NCBI GenBank assembly: GCA_030704615.1
Contig: CM060732.1
Span: 58,819,053-58,883,052, forward strand
DNA from: Takakia lepidozioides
Lineage: Eukaryota; Streptophyta; Takakiopsida; Takakiales; Takakiaceae
Direction: 5' to 3'
DNA length: 64,000 nt
The notes under the pieces are model-generated. The model was not told the origin of the DNA. It saw only the letters and a program-made list of their open reading frames with translations, and did not search any database. Both the position numbers and the translations under genes were made by a program. The first letter of the stretch is position 1, and each line of letters starts with the position of its first letter. Shown here piece after piece: positions 54,411-64,000 of this stretch.

Positions 54411-55397
54411 TTAAAGTACCAGCAGGCCGTTGTAGTCTTCATCCCGTGGGCATGATCGTGCCTCCACCCAATTTCTCTGTGTTGTGTAAATGGTCCTCTG
54501 TATTTGCCCCGACCTTACATAACCATACAAAAACGGGAAGAACTCCGGATGTGATTCTTTTGGGCACTCGGGAGTGCTTGTTGGGTTTGATTGAGGGTCT
54601 GCTAGAAGGTCTGCTTGAGGGTTTGTTTCCTCCATGGGAGTATCCGAGTCAAGGTTTATGTCATGTACCGGCGGGGCGTACCCAATGGGGTCTGAGACCA
54701 AGTAGGGTCTCACGATTAGCTGCAACAGCTGTGTCGTCATGTCCTGCACATCTTCGTCTTCATGGGACTCCTCGTCAGTAGAGTCATCCTCACTGGATGA
54801 CAGAGTTTCAGCAGCACGCTCTGGTCTGCCGGCCTTGGTCCGCTAAGACGGACCTGCTTACACTTCTTTGCTTGTCACTCTCTTATCCCGTGGTCTGCCA
54901 GAGGCACTAGCAGACCTGTGACTTTTGCGCTCTACATTCTTTTTGGCGCCATCACTGAGCTTCATTTTCTTCACTGGCACAATGCGACCGGGGCCAAGCA
55001 GACCTGCTTGAGTGTGATATCGCTGTCGCACTTCGTCGACAGACTGAGAGACGGCAGATGCACCCCTCAACTTCATCACGATTTCTTTACCAGCCTTTGA
55101 AGAACTTGGCTTGGGCCACGGCTTGAAGTTGTCAAGGACGACACATTTGCATCCTCCATCAAGGACATGCCGGTTTAGAGTCTCCTTGTCCTTCACGATA
55201 TCAGGGCAAAAGGGGCACTGAAAACGGTCCTTTGGCCATTTCTCTTTGTCCTTGTCTACGCGCAAGTCCAGAAATGCTTCTACTATTTTAGCGTCATAGA
55301 CATGTGGCTCATACCAGTACATTCTCTTTGGCTTGTTGCGGGGGGCATGTACATATTGCACCCAATCCGGTCCACCCTTTGGGCACGCTTCTTCCAT
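54411..55397 (-). pseudogene. Zinc-finger ORF carried by the MULE
   Basis: The minus-strand ATG at 55397 opens a 179-codon frame (WVQYVHAPRNKPKRMYWYEP) with a zinc-finger-like FQCPFCPDIVKDKETLNRHV followed by LDGGC (C2HC spacing), then a basic Lys/Arg-rich region. After TAA (54858-54860) and a TAG 15 bases later, the same frame continues through an acidic stretch (TLSSSEDDSTDEESHEDEDV) and MTTQLLQLIVRPYLVSDPIG to 54411. The two stops bracket a 19-nt segment with GT...AG ends, too short for a normal intron. The combined product looks like a DNA-binding protein; the family is unknown. It could be a MULE accessory protein or captured host sequence. Confidence 0.45.
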
Positions 55398-55769
55398 GAC
55401 TGCAAAATCGACAGGAAGTGTGTCAGGGACGGTCTGCTCAAACGAACTTCAGAAGCGGGACTGAGAACGGAAATGAAGGTTGAAGGTGAAGAAGGAAGGT
55501 GAAGTTCATACCTTCAGAGCGTACATTGGCAACGACGGCAACGCGACCTTTCAGGAAACGGCGAGACCTTTGCTTCTCAGTCGGCAAGCCTGTAGCGTCG
55601 AATCGTCGCGGTACTATGGAAGAGGCACCAACCGCGACCCTAAACCCACAGCGTCCAAAAGGAAACTGGAAAGATGCGCAAGATGGAAGATGAGGAAGAG
55701 GTGACGTGCCAAACGTAACGGCTAGCTGCACGAAGCACTAGTACAGACTAACGTTTTTATAACTATGGA

Positions 55770-56170
55770 TATCACTGCATTTGCAATGATAAGTGCTGTT
55801 ATGACTACCTCACTCTGCAGTGACAAACACGAAGTCAATTCTACCATGACTACGGAGTGATAAGTGCGAAGTCATGGTCGTCACTGAGGACGTGGCATGG
55901 GATAGTGATGCAGGGTTTGGTGATGTAGTCATAACAAATATGACTACACGACTGAAAGTTATGACTGAGGTTACGACTACATCACTACAACATTGCGCCT
56001 ACATGGAGAGGCCTCTGTGTGACACGTGGGATCCTTGGGCATTGACATATGTAATCATCACTTGATGGTGCAGTGGAGTAGTCATATCTTTATGACTACA
56101 CGACTATGGGTATGATTATATCACTACAACACTACAGATGGCACGTGGTCTCGTTGGAGCAGGTGTGACT
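55770..56170 (+). repeat. ATGACTAC subterminal array, left end of CACTA-2
   Basis: ATGACTAC or close variants (TATGACTACACGACT, TGATGTAGTCAT) occur about ten times in 400 bp. They mirror the GTAGTCAT array at the other end. Subterminal repeats bind the transposase in CACTA elements. Confidence 0.7.
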
Positions 56171-56689
56171 GACACGTGTTGATCATGTAAATTTTACAAT
56201 TTATTAAATGTTATTTAATTTTAAATGACTAATTTAGATATTAAATTAAATTAAATTAATATGAAATTTAACTTTGTGGAGCTCTCATAAGCACAACAAT
56301 TGGCAAAGAGGAAAGGCCATCTATACCAAGACACAACCCCTATGAGAGAGCATGCATTAATCTTTCAATGACCAACGAATCAACCCCCAACCCTGTTGGC
56401 AGTTGCAAAGAGTGGCAAAGAAAGATTCTACCACCAACCTTGTTGCATAGACTGGCAGAAGCAACAACATGATACAATATGAAAGACACAACTACAATCA
56501 AACATGTCATCCATAGAAACACCACACACAACCTCAGAGGACATTGCACCTTCGAACGATATTGGATGTTAATACATCAGACACTGACATGGTGTTTGAA
56601 CCAGTCTGCCTATATATATTCCCAAAATATACTTCATCCTTCAAGCACAATGTTGCTAAGCACTACCGCAACAAGAAATTGACCATCTA

Positions 56690-58140
56690 CGTAGGTTTCT
56701 TGTAGCTATCCTTCCACAGGGAATCATAGGTAATCTGGAGCTTGAAATCCAACCTTCTTGGATGAATCTGGACGCACACTCTATCCCTGCTCCTTCAGCT
56801 ATCCATGCTTCTACACAAAATCATGCATACATCCTTGCTTTGCTGCTAGCAGCTGACAATGACAGCCTAGATTTGTTCTAGGAAACACCCAACTCAACTT
56901 ATCACACTAGTTCATATGCTCAATGGCATCTGCTACTCTCTGTAATCCAACAGGCATTCACCTTTTTGCCTCGATTGTCCCACCATTGACTGGAGTCAGA
57001 AAGTATTCATTCCATAGCTTCTCCTCGTCTCTGTTACCTGTTTCTGGACACTTTCCTGTTGTCACATTGGCAATACCATGTCAAAGTCACTCCAAACTAT
57101 CAAAGGTTCACTCAACCAGCTACCTTGCAGAATTGAACATGAAAATTTAGAACCGATTTCTGATTAGAGGGGAAAACAAGGTTAATTGTGTTGAAGAAGG
57201 TGCCTTGATTACTAGTGCCTGATTTTATATGGAATCATAGGTAATCTGGAGCTTGAGATCCAGCCTTCTTGGATGAATCTGGACCCACACTCTATCCCTG
57301 CCCCTTCAGCTATCCATACCTCCGCACAAAATCATGCATACATCCTTGCTTTGCTGCTAGCAGCTGACAATGACAGCCTAGAATTGTTCAAGCAAACACC
57401 CCAACCCTACTTACCACACTAGTTCATATGCTTAATAGCATATTATGCTACTCTATGTAATCCATCAGGCATTCACTTTTTTGCCTGGATTGTCTCACCA
57501 TCGACTGGGGTCAGAAAGAATTCATTCCACAGCTTCTCCTCGCCTTTGTTACATGTTTGTGGATACTTTTCTGTTGTCACATTGACAGTATCATGTCAAA
57601 GTCACTCCAAACTATCAAAGGTTCACTCAACCAGCTAACTTGCAGAATTCAACGTGAGGGCCGATTCCGATTAGAGGGAAAAACAAGGTGAATTGTGTTG
57701 AAGAAGGTGCCTTGATTACCAGTGCATGATTTTATCAATTGTGCCGCTGCTGCTGCGGCTTCCAGTTGACCATCTACCCATGCAGGTTTCTTGTAGCTAT
57801 CCTTCCACATGGAGTCATAGGTAATCTGGAGCTTGAAATCCAGCCCTCTTGGATGAATCTGGACCCACACTCTATCCCTGCCCCTTCAGCTATCCATGCC
57901 TCTGCACAAATCATGCATACATCTTTGTCTTGCGGTTAGCAGCTGACAATGACAGCCTAGAAATGTTCCAGCAAACACCCCAACCCTACTTGTCACACTA
58001 GTTCCTATGCTGATTTGCGTCTGCTTCCAATAGACATTCACCTTTTTGCCTCGATTGTTCCACCATTGACTGGGGTCTTAAACGTATTCCTTCCAAAGCT
58101 TCTCCTTAGCTACCTTGCAGAGTTCAACATCAAAATTCAG
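56690..58140 (-). repeat. Three tandem copies of the CACTA-shared repeat
   Basis: The landmark TCATAGGTAATCTGGAGCTT occurs at about 56724, 57235 and 57815 (steps of 511 and 580 bp). The third copy encodes, on the minus strand, DSMWKDSYKKPAWVDGQLEA followed by an Ala-rich run and NQGTFFNTIHLVF (57649-57870). A diverged fourth unit lies at 58130-58318 (LIEQGTADEGTFFNTFHLVF). The same family is at 11.19-11.99 kb on the other strand. No known protein family recognised. Confidence 0.75.
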
Positions 58141-58319
58141 GGACGACTATGATAGCAAGAAAAACAAGGTGGAATGTGTTGAAGAAGGTACCTTCATCAG
58201 CAGTGCCTTGTTCTATCAATTGTGCAAGCTCAAGTGATGGGCTCAAGAGAAGTTTATTTTTTGATATCCAGTGGGGCCTTTTGCAGAAATCATCCTTGAA
58301 ATCACAAGCATACACCATA

Positions 58320-60160
58320 TCCTTCTTTCGTCCTCTCTCCTCACCAAAACAGAGTCCCTCCTTATCTTGACTATTTGCAGAAGCAATCAGCTTGTCAGTC
58401 AGTAGTTACCCCTTCTTATCTAAGTGTGCATCCCACAAACAAATTAAGACCTTAGCTTGCACTCAGGCACCCATTGATAAGTTTCCAGGGCCCTATACTC
58501 TCTCAGTCTGATAACCCAACATCAAGCAAGAGAATCCCTACTGCAACTATATGTAAAGCAGGAACAACCATCAGATTGTAAAGTATTCACCAAATGCATC
58601 CCACTACTTGGTGCATGCTGGTGCTGTACCAGACCCTAACTCTTGACAGATAGAGCCCTCATTCCCAATCCATGATACTATCCAGCAACTCCCTCTTATC
58701 TTTACCCTACAGCAAGTTCTCTGCAGATTTGATTGCCATGAAAACCCCAATGCAAAGTTGATCCCATACTCACAATGCTGGAACCAGAATATGAAAAACA
58801 AGCTCAAGACAACACACTCTGTGACTGAGGGATTGGAGAATTGAATCCCCTCAGTCAGCATACCAATCTACACTTCCATCACCTCCCTTTCTCTCTACAT
58901 CTCCCTGGTTTGAAGTTCAGACAATCCCTCCATTCCATTTTTCAAAAATGTATCATCTCCCTCATGCTAACTTGAGAGCATCAACCGGAAATTTCAACAA
59001 CATCTATCTTAAGTAAAAAGAAAAGAAGCCTCCAAATCATCGCACTTAGCTGTTCTTATATCCTTCCTTAAGCGGTGGATGTCTATCTGTCGGTTCATCC
59101 CCCTTCCCCGCTTCTGCTGCCAGCTCGATCTCATCTGCCGTTGTCACTGCCATACTAGCGCACCCAGAAAGACATCATACATTACTCTATGGTGCTAAAA
59201 TCTTTCACAACCGCCTCAGCAACCCGTCATAAATTCAACAACTCGACAAGCCCTAATTTCCACGATCAGCAGCACGGATCACCACACCGCCAGTCCTTTC
59301 CGCCCCTTCCTTCATCACCACTACTATTTACATGCCTAAACTATAATCAAAACTAGGTAGAAACATGTTATCCGCATCTGATCGTCATAAACAGGTTGGT
59401 ATCGCTCCGCCGCCATGCCCGCCAGTACTCCATCGTTGCCATAGCCCTTGGCAACACCACACACTTAGGTTATCGCGCTTCCCTTTCCTTCCTTATCTCC
59501 TACTGCTTGCAGCCCGATTTACCAGGCTGCCATTGCCTTTTGCCCTCATCTCCTTCATCATTACCTCTAATCAAAGGCCTACAGTAAAATAAAAAATAAA
59601 AAAACACAGAGAACTCGTTCTGTCTTGTCATAAATAGATTGCCTTGCTTGGCATATTCACATGCCTACGAACCCTATCTTACAGGTGATCCGATTCATTA
59701 CCCACTCTGCTCCTCCTTTGAGGTCATCTTTATCAAGTAAGAATTATAAAGCCATGCGGCACCGCTTCCCTTCACCTGTACTTGCACAACACACCACGTG
59801 GTCTCCCTCGTAACTTGATCTTTCTGAAACAGATCATCATAAAGAAAGAGGCAGCACCGCCTGCAGCTGCACACCCTACCAAGCATCGCCCCTTAACTGA
59901 CTGCTGCACCGCATGCCACGACGTTCTCCCCATAAGGTAATCTCCCAGAAATCGATCATTACCAAGAAGATGGCGGTACCATTAACACAGAGCTGAATCT
60001 GCTCTTTGTGTCCTTGCCTACTCTCCCTGCTCATTCCATTGCCCGCAGCAGAATCCACTAAGTGTTTTCCTGCCTACGCTCCCTGCTACACACAGTTTTG
60101 CTCGTTCTTCTGCTCATAGCACCCCGTAGGGCATTCCCCGCCATCGCGCACAGATGAAGT
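58320..60160. other. CACTA-2 interior, no supportable gene
   Basis: Short frames on both strands have no recognisable domains. Pyrimidine-rich stretches are common. Nothing transposase-like was seen. Confidence 0.4.
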
Positions 60161-60510
60161 TCATTCATCTCCTGGATGAAAAACACACCTGGCCATACAT
60201 TCATCCTCATGGATGATAAATCATGGATGGATGATAAATCTCAGGTACTTACGCTATATCCTGGTCGAGCGTTCCAACGTTCCCATGATGTTCCTAGAAC
60301 ATGGATGAACTTCATTCATCTTGTGGATGAAAAATCCATTGTTTTCATAGCTTACCCACTTCCATCCAGGCGAAAATCCTTTTCTCAACTCTTGAAATAA
60401 CGTGGAAAATATGGAAGTACTCCGCCATCGTTGGGATGATAGATCAGGGAGAAAATCTGTCCATTCAATGGATGAAATAAACTCACAGGGATAGCTCAAC
60501 TTCCTTCCCA
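60160..60510. repeat. ATTCATC/GATGAA dyad cluster
   Basis: Repeated hairpin-like words such as ATTCATCTCCTGGATGAA, ATTCATCCTCATGGATGA, ATTCATCTTGTGGATGAA and CATTCAATGGATGAA. Similar words occur at 13060-13140. Function unknown; possibly part of an LTR ending before the primer site that follows. Confidence 0.5.
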
Positions 60511-60511
60511 C

Positions 60512-60523
60512 TGGTATCAGAGC
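60512..60523 (+). other. Possible retroelement primer-binding site
   Basis: TGGTATCAGAGC is the classical complement of the plant initiator tRNA-Met 3' end used as primer-binding site. It follows CCCAC, compatible with an LTR end. No gag or pol follows, so at most an LTR remnant is present. Confidence 0.4.
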
Positions 60524-60739
60524 CCCTATCTTGTAGAAATGCAGAATCTGAACAAGTAACAACAAAAATTTCAATGTCACTCCCCTGCATTCATACTACA
60601 CTGTGTTCATGGCTGAACGTGGGCAACCGTAAAGCAACTTTTTGAATTTTTTAACTTTTTGCACTTTGTGTCATTCCATTGACACAAGTGCTTCGTTAAA
60701 GATAGATGGATGAACCCATTTATGTATATGCCTTAAGAT

Positions 60740-61100
60740 GCCACGTGTAGTGATGTAGTCATATAAACAGAGCTGTGAAACCTCTTGTAGTCATCTAGTC
60801 ATAAGCTTTTATGGCATGTCATCAATGTGTAGTACTGGTGTAGTCATTTAGTCATAAGCTTATATGGCACATGTCTGACGTGTAGTATTGTGTATGACTA
60901 CTAGTTATATAACCCAAGCTTATATTCATGGTCAACAATGTTTGACCGCGGCTCCTAGTCATGTAGTAAAACATATGACTGCATTAGATTAAAATATATT
61001 AAAATGCGCCCAACAATGGGTTTCATCACCTCGTAGTCACATGTATAGTCATATTGGTTACCAAGGTTTATATCACCCGTAGTCATAAAAACGTTAATCT
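60740..61100 (-). repeat. GTAGTCAT subterminal array, right end of CACTA-2
   Basis: GTAGTCAT and variants (TGTAGTCATTTAGTCATAAG) occur about eight times, inverted relative to 55770-56170. Confidence 0.7.
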
Positions 61101-61199
61101 GTAGTAGTGAAGAGGCGGGCACACACTTGCGGAATGACCCATGCACGCCATACACTCGGGCGCGACCCATTGGATGGGCGCTGGAAACATGTAATTGCC

Positions 61200-61570
61200 A
61201 TGTGTCGCAATAATGGCCGCCGTCAGGGTCTGTCGTCCTGGTCTGCCCTAACTCTCCCTCACAGTGGTGTGCCACACGGGTCTGCCATAGGGGTCTACCA
61301 CCACGTCTGCCACAATACTGCTCCGCCACACTGGTCGGTGGTCTGCCACACTGGTCTGCCAATGATTGAGTGTATTGACTCCCATAAGGAGCAGACCCAT
61401 AATTTACTACAAGACCGTTTCCATGCTGGTATGTTGTGCCGGCTATATGGTCTATTTTGGTATGGTCTGATCTTGTCTTCTCTTGGTCTGCCCATCTCGT
61501 CTGCCTTTTGTCTACATTTCTGTCCCCATCCGTTTGACCATTTTAATGGTCCCCTCATGAGGTCTGTTGA
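61200..61570 (+). repeat. GGTCTGCC motif cluster, right part of the MULE
   Basis: About ten GGTCT words, mostly GGTCTGCC, in 370 bp. The motif resumes immediately outside the nested CACTA and is nearly absent inside it. Confidence 0.65.
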
Positions 61571-62748
61571 TCCCCGCACTGTCATGCTAACATATGGAAG
61601 GTCCATTAGTTCGGTGCGCACAAAACTCCGCCACACATTCCCAGTAATCCGGGTCCCCAGGCTGTGTCCACTTGCAAACAACGTTCAAGAGAGGCAACTC
61701 GAGAGCCAATTTGAATTTTATACAGCCAACCATGTACATATGCTTCCGCCATTTTCGCAATGCTATTCTACACATGGAATATGGAGGACAAGCCTCAAAG
61801 AAGACAACACGGCGCCGGAAAGGCCGATTGACATTTCCTGTCCACTAAAATGATCCTACTTCCGGTTGTTACATCAGAGCTACATACTTCCATTCAAGTC
61901 TGCACTGCAATCAAGGTAAACACCGACGTCTTCCGCGTCCTGATATACAATCCCATCAACAGGGGAACAACAACGCAAAAATAGTAGAAGCATATGGACA
62001 AATGAGGCTGTGGCTTGAAACGATGGACTCCGACGTTGGCACGGGAGTCCACGACTGCTTCACGCGCCGTCATGCTATATGATTCTTCACTTCCGTTGGG
62101 TCCAAACAGTCAAACAACCAACATCATACACCAAACAACAAACACGAAAAGGCAGGGGACGAGGGAAGACGAAAGAGGAGGAAACACAAAAAAAAAAAAG
62201 CAAAGGGAGGTCGGCGACTGCGATACCCTAAACCCTACATGCAGGCCTTATCCAGTTGGTGAATGGTTGCATTTTTGTTGATGACGGGGATGTGGCGCCC
62301 ATCTGCCCGTCCATACGCGGTACAATGAACGCACTAGGGTCTCGAGGTTTGTAGGGTGGAGGAGAAGTTTTCGAAATTTTTTTGTGTGAGTTAGCATCGG
62401 GCAATGTCAGAATATACGTCCAGCACAGCGGTCGGAAGCTCCTCTGGAAGTAGGGGCAGGGGCAAGGGCAAAAAAAGGAAGCATGAGACGACTTATTTGA
62501 AGAACAAAACTAGGATTGCCCCTTGGAAGACGGACATGTTTGCGCCCAACGAGGCCTCGGTATCTGCTCTGCTGTGCGGGTTCGGGGTGGTCTGCCGGAC
62601 GACATGCAGACCTAGCGGGGCGACCGCGGGTGGGGGGACTACTGTCCACGGGCCGCGATCCGCGTGCGCCGAGGCTGCCGACCGCATTGCGCGGTTGCCC
62701 GGTGGGGGGGGGAGGGAGGGGCGCGGGCGCGGGCGCGTGGGGTGGGGT

Positions 62749-62830
62749 GGGAGACCCCGCGTCCGTGCGGCCGTGCGCGTCCTGTCCCACACGTGAGACA
62801 TAAACTCCCAATTATTCAAAAATGAGAGGC
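62749..62830 (-). repeat. Right terminal inverted repeat of the MULE
   Basis: Inverse of 48479-48560 with about five differences, followed by TAAAAAATG (62831-62839). Just inside is very GC-rich sequence (62640-62750) in which open frames on both strands are compositional artefacts. Confidence 0.9.
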
Positions 62831-63499
62831 TAAAAAATGTCCACGTTAATAGAACTACAAAAAGGGAAAAATCGTCATCACGGCTGATGATGTACAGGCA
62901 GTGAAGGTTGGAACAAAGATTTTATACATGTATGATGTGAATGTGACATTCTCAATATCTCTACACCTTTTGCAAATTTCTCTAACTTGTCTACCAAGTG
63001 CATGACCTCAGTTGACCTCTGCTCCAAGAAATGATGCAACATTTCAAGAGCAACGTGTGCATCTTTAAAACCTACTGGGGTTACACTTGGATCAATAAGT
63101 ACTTATACATTCACTCTATTCTTCCTCTTCTATGACAGTTGCTTGAGGCCCGAGCATCTCCAGTATCACTGCTTCACTTCATAGTTTCCGCCTCTTCTAT
63201 GATAGTTGCTTGAGGCCCGAGCATCTCCAGTATCACTTAATAGTTTCCTGCTTTCACTTAATGCCCCTAGAGTCTCTATTATTAAGCTCATTTATATATG
63301 CCACTTGAGTTGATCGGAGACATAACTTGAGTGAATGAAGAGCATTTTAACACATACACATGGAGTGATGAGTGTTTAACAGTTAAACACTTAATATAGT
63401 TCACCCCAAGTAGGGAGTAAGAATTATGCTAACACATATAGTTTTTTAACGCTTATGGAGGGCCTACTTAATTACCAAGAATGGTGAGAGTTGGGGCTG

Positions 63500-64000
63500 A
63501 CTTGGAGCCATAATTCTTTGAGGAAGCTAAGAGCTTGTTTATCAAATACAAAGATGTATTTGCTTGGAGCTATGAAGATCTGCAAGGGATACCACCTGAG
63601 ATCTGCCAGCATAAGATTGAACTGGAACCAGGGTCAGTACCAATTAAATAGGCAAGGTGCAGGATGAATCCCAACTATGCACAGAAGGTTGGGGAAGAGA
63701 TTAAGAAGTTGGCTGAGGCTAAGTTCATATACCCGATAAAGTATACAACTTGGCTATCACCCATTGTGATGGTTCCCAAGAAGAATGGCAAACTAAGAGT
63801 TTGTGTGAACTATAAGAAGTTGAATGATTGTACAAAGAAAGATCCATTTCCTTTGCCATTTACAGATGCTGTATTGGACACTGTGGCAAGCCACTCGTTC
63901 ATGGATGGCTTCAGTGGGTATAACCAAGTATAAGTAGCCGAAGAAGACCAGTGAAAGACTGCTTTCATCACAAACTGGGGTGGTTCTCTTGAATTAACTC
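63500..64000 (+). pseudogene. Ty3/gypsy reverse transcriptase, runs off the window
   Basis: The frame reads SLFIKYKDVFAWSYEDLQGI, HKIELEPGSVPIK (then TAG at 63649-63651), MNPNYAQKVGEEIKKLAEAK, WLSPIVMVPKKNGKLRVCVN, KKLNDCTKKDPFPLPF and FMDGFSGYNQV (then TAA at 63931-63933). These are reverse transcriptase motifs up to the DGFSGYNQ block. The YXDD motif lies beyond the edge. It is a different gypsy subfamily from the one at 33.7 kb. The two stops indicate a dead copy. Confidence 0.85.

Larger units (their letters stand above)
55736..61109. mobile_element. Second CACTA element, nested in the MULE (CACTA-2)
   Basis: The left end CACTAGTACAGACTAACGTT and the inverted right end CACTACTACAGATTAACGTT match over about 33 bp with four differences. 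AAG flanks both sides (55733-55735 and 61110-61112), a 3-bp target duplication. Repeated ATGACTAC words just inside the left end and GTAGTCAT words just inside the right end form inverted subterminal arrays. The 5,374-bp interior has no recognisable transposase. It shares the KKPAWVDG repeat family and an arm segment with CACTA-1 in inverted order, although the terminal repeats differ. Confidence 0.87.
48479..62830. mobile_element. Giant Mutator-like element (MULE), 14.35 kb
   Basis: The ends begin GCCTCTCATTTTTAAATAAT and its inverted counterpart. The first ~82 bp match with about five differences, and weaker similarity extends further through GC-rich sequence. The flanking 9 bp are TAAAAAATG on both sides (48470-48478 and 62831-62839), the target duplication length typical of MULEs. 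A MULE-family transposase lies at 49.15-52.08 kb. Other contents are motif arrays, a gypsy gag fragment, a zinc-finger ORF and a nested CACTA (55736-61109). Without the nested element the MULE would be about 9 kb. It is the outermost layer of a nested insertion. Confidence 0.9.

Overview
This window looks like nuclear DNA of a land plant with a large, repeat-rich genome. The evidence is GT-AG spliced genes, PLS-class pentatricopeptide (PPR) motifs, plant-type 2-oxoglutarate/Fe(II) oxygenases, and CACTA, MULE, hAT, PIF/Harbinger, LINE, Ty1/copia and Ty3/gypsy sequences. Reverse transcriptase style, short introns and a M32 carboxypeptidase relic make me lean to a non-seed plant (bryophyte, lycophyte or fern) or a close streptophyte relative. 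I cannot name the species.

Layout. 1-1989 is the 3' end of an LTR retrotransposon: a broken ORF, a polypurine tract and an LTR that holds a 10-bp minisatellite. 2792-4836 is LINE-like coding sequence. It is cut by a complete CACTA transposon at 4837-12327 (32-bp perfect inverted repeats, ATC target duplication), which carries about twelve tandem copies of a ~355-375 bp PPR segment. 13.86-20.92 kb holds two convergent 2OG/Fe(II) oxygenase genes with a dead M32 carboxypeptidase between them. 24.9-28.1 kb is a decayed PIF/Harbinger pair (transposase and MYB/SANT partner), the latter joined in frame to a LINE endonuclease.

29.3-36.5 kb is the most remarkable part: a Ty3/gypsy element in which a C5 cytosine DNA methyltransferase lies between protease and reverse transcriptase. 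It is now inactivated by stops and frameshifts. Directly downstream (36.7-39.4 kb) is a five-exon gene resembling a beta-class (N4C/N6A) amino-methyltransferase. Its introns hold five near-identical 26-bp palindromes bounded by TTAA. Two hAT-type MITEs at 39.5 and 41.8 kb share the same 8-bp target, GTATTTAC; the second sits in a copia fragment. A third 2OG/Fe(II) oxygenase gene lies at 45.4-43.5 kb (minus strand).

48479-62830 is a 14.35-kb MULE with 94%-similar terminal inverted repeats and a 9-bp target duplication. It contains a decayed MULE-SWIM transposase, dense AGACC/GGTCT motif arrays, a gypsy gag fragment and a zinc-finger ORF. A second CACTA element (55736-61109, AAG target duplication) is nested in it and shares internal repeats with the first. 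The window ends in another Ty3/gypsy reverse transcriptase.

Only the oxygenase genes, and perhaps the amino-methyltransferase-like gene, look like possible host genes; the rest is layered transposons. All intron coordinates are read from splice consensus plus reading-frame continuity, not from transcript data.
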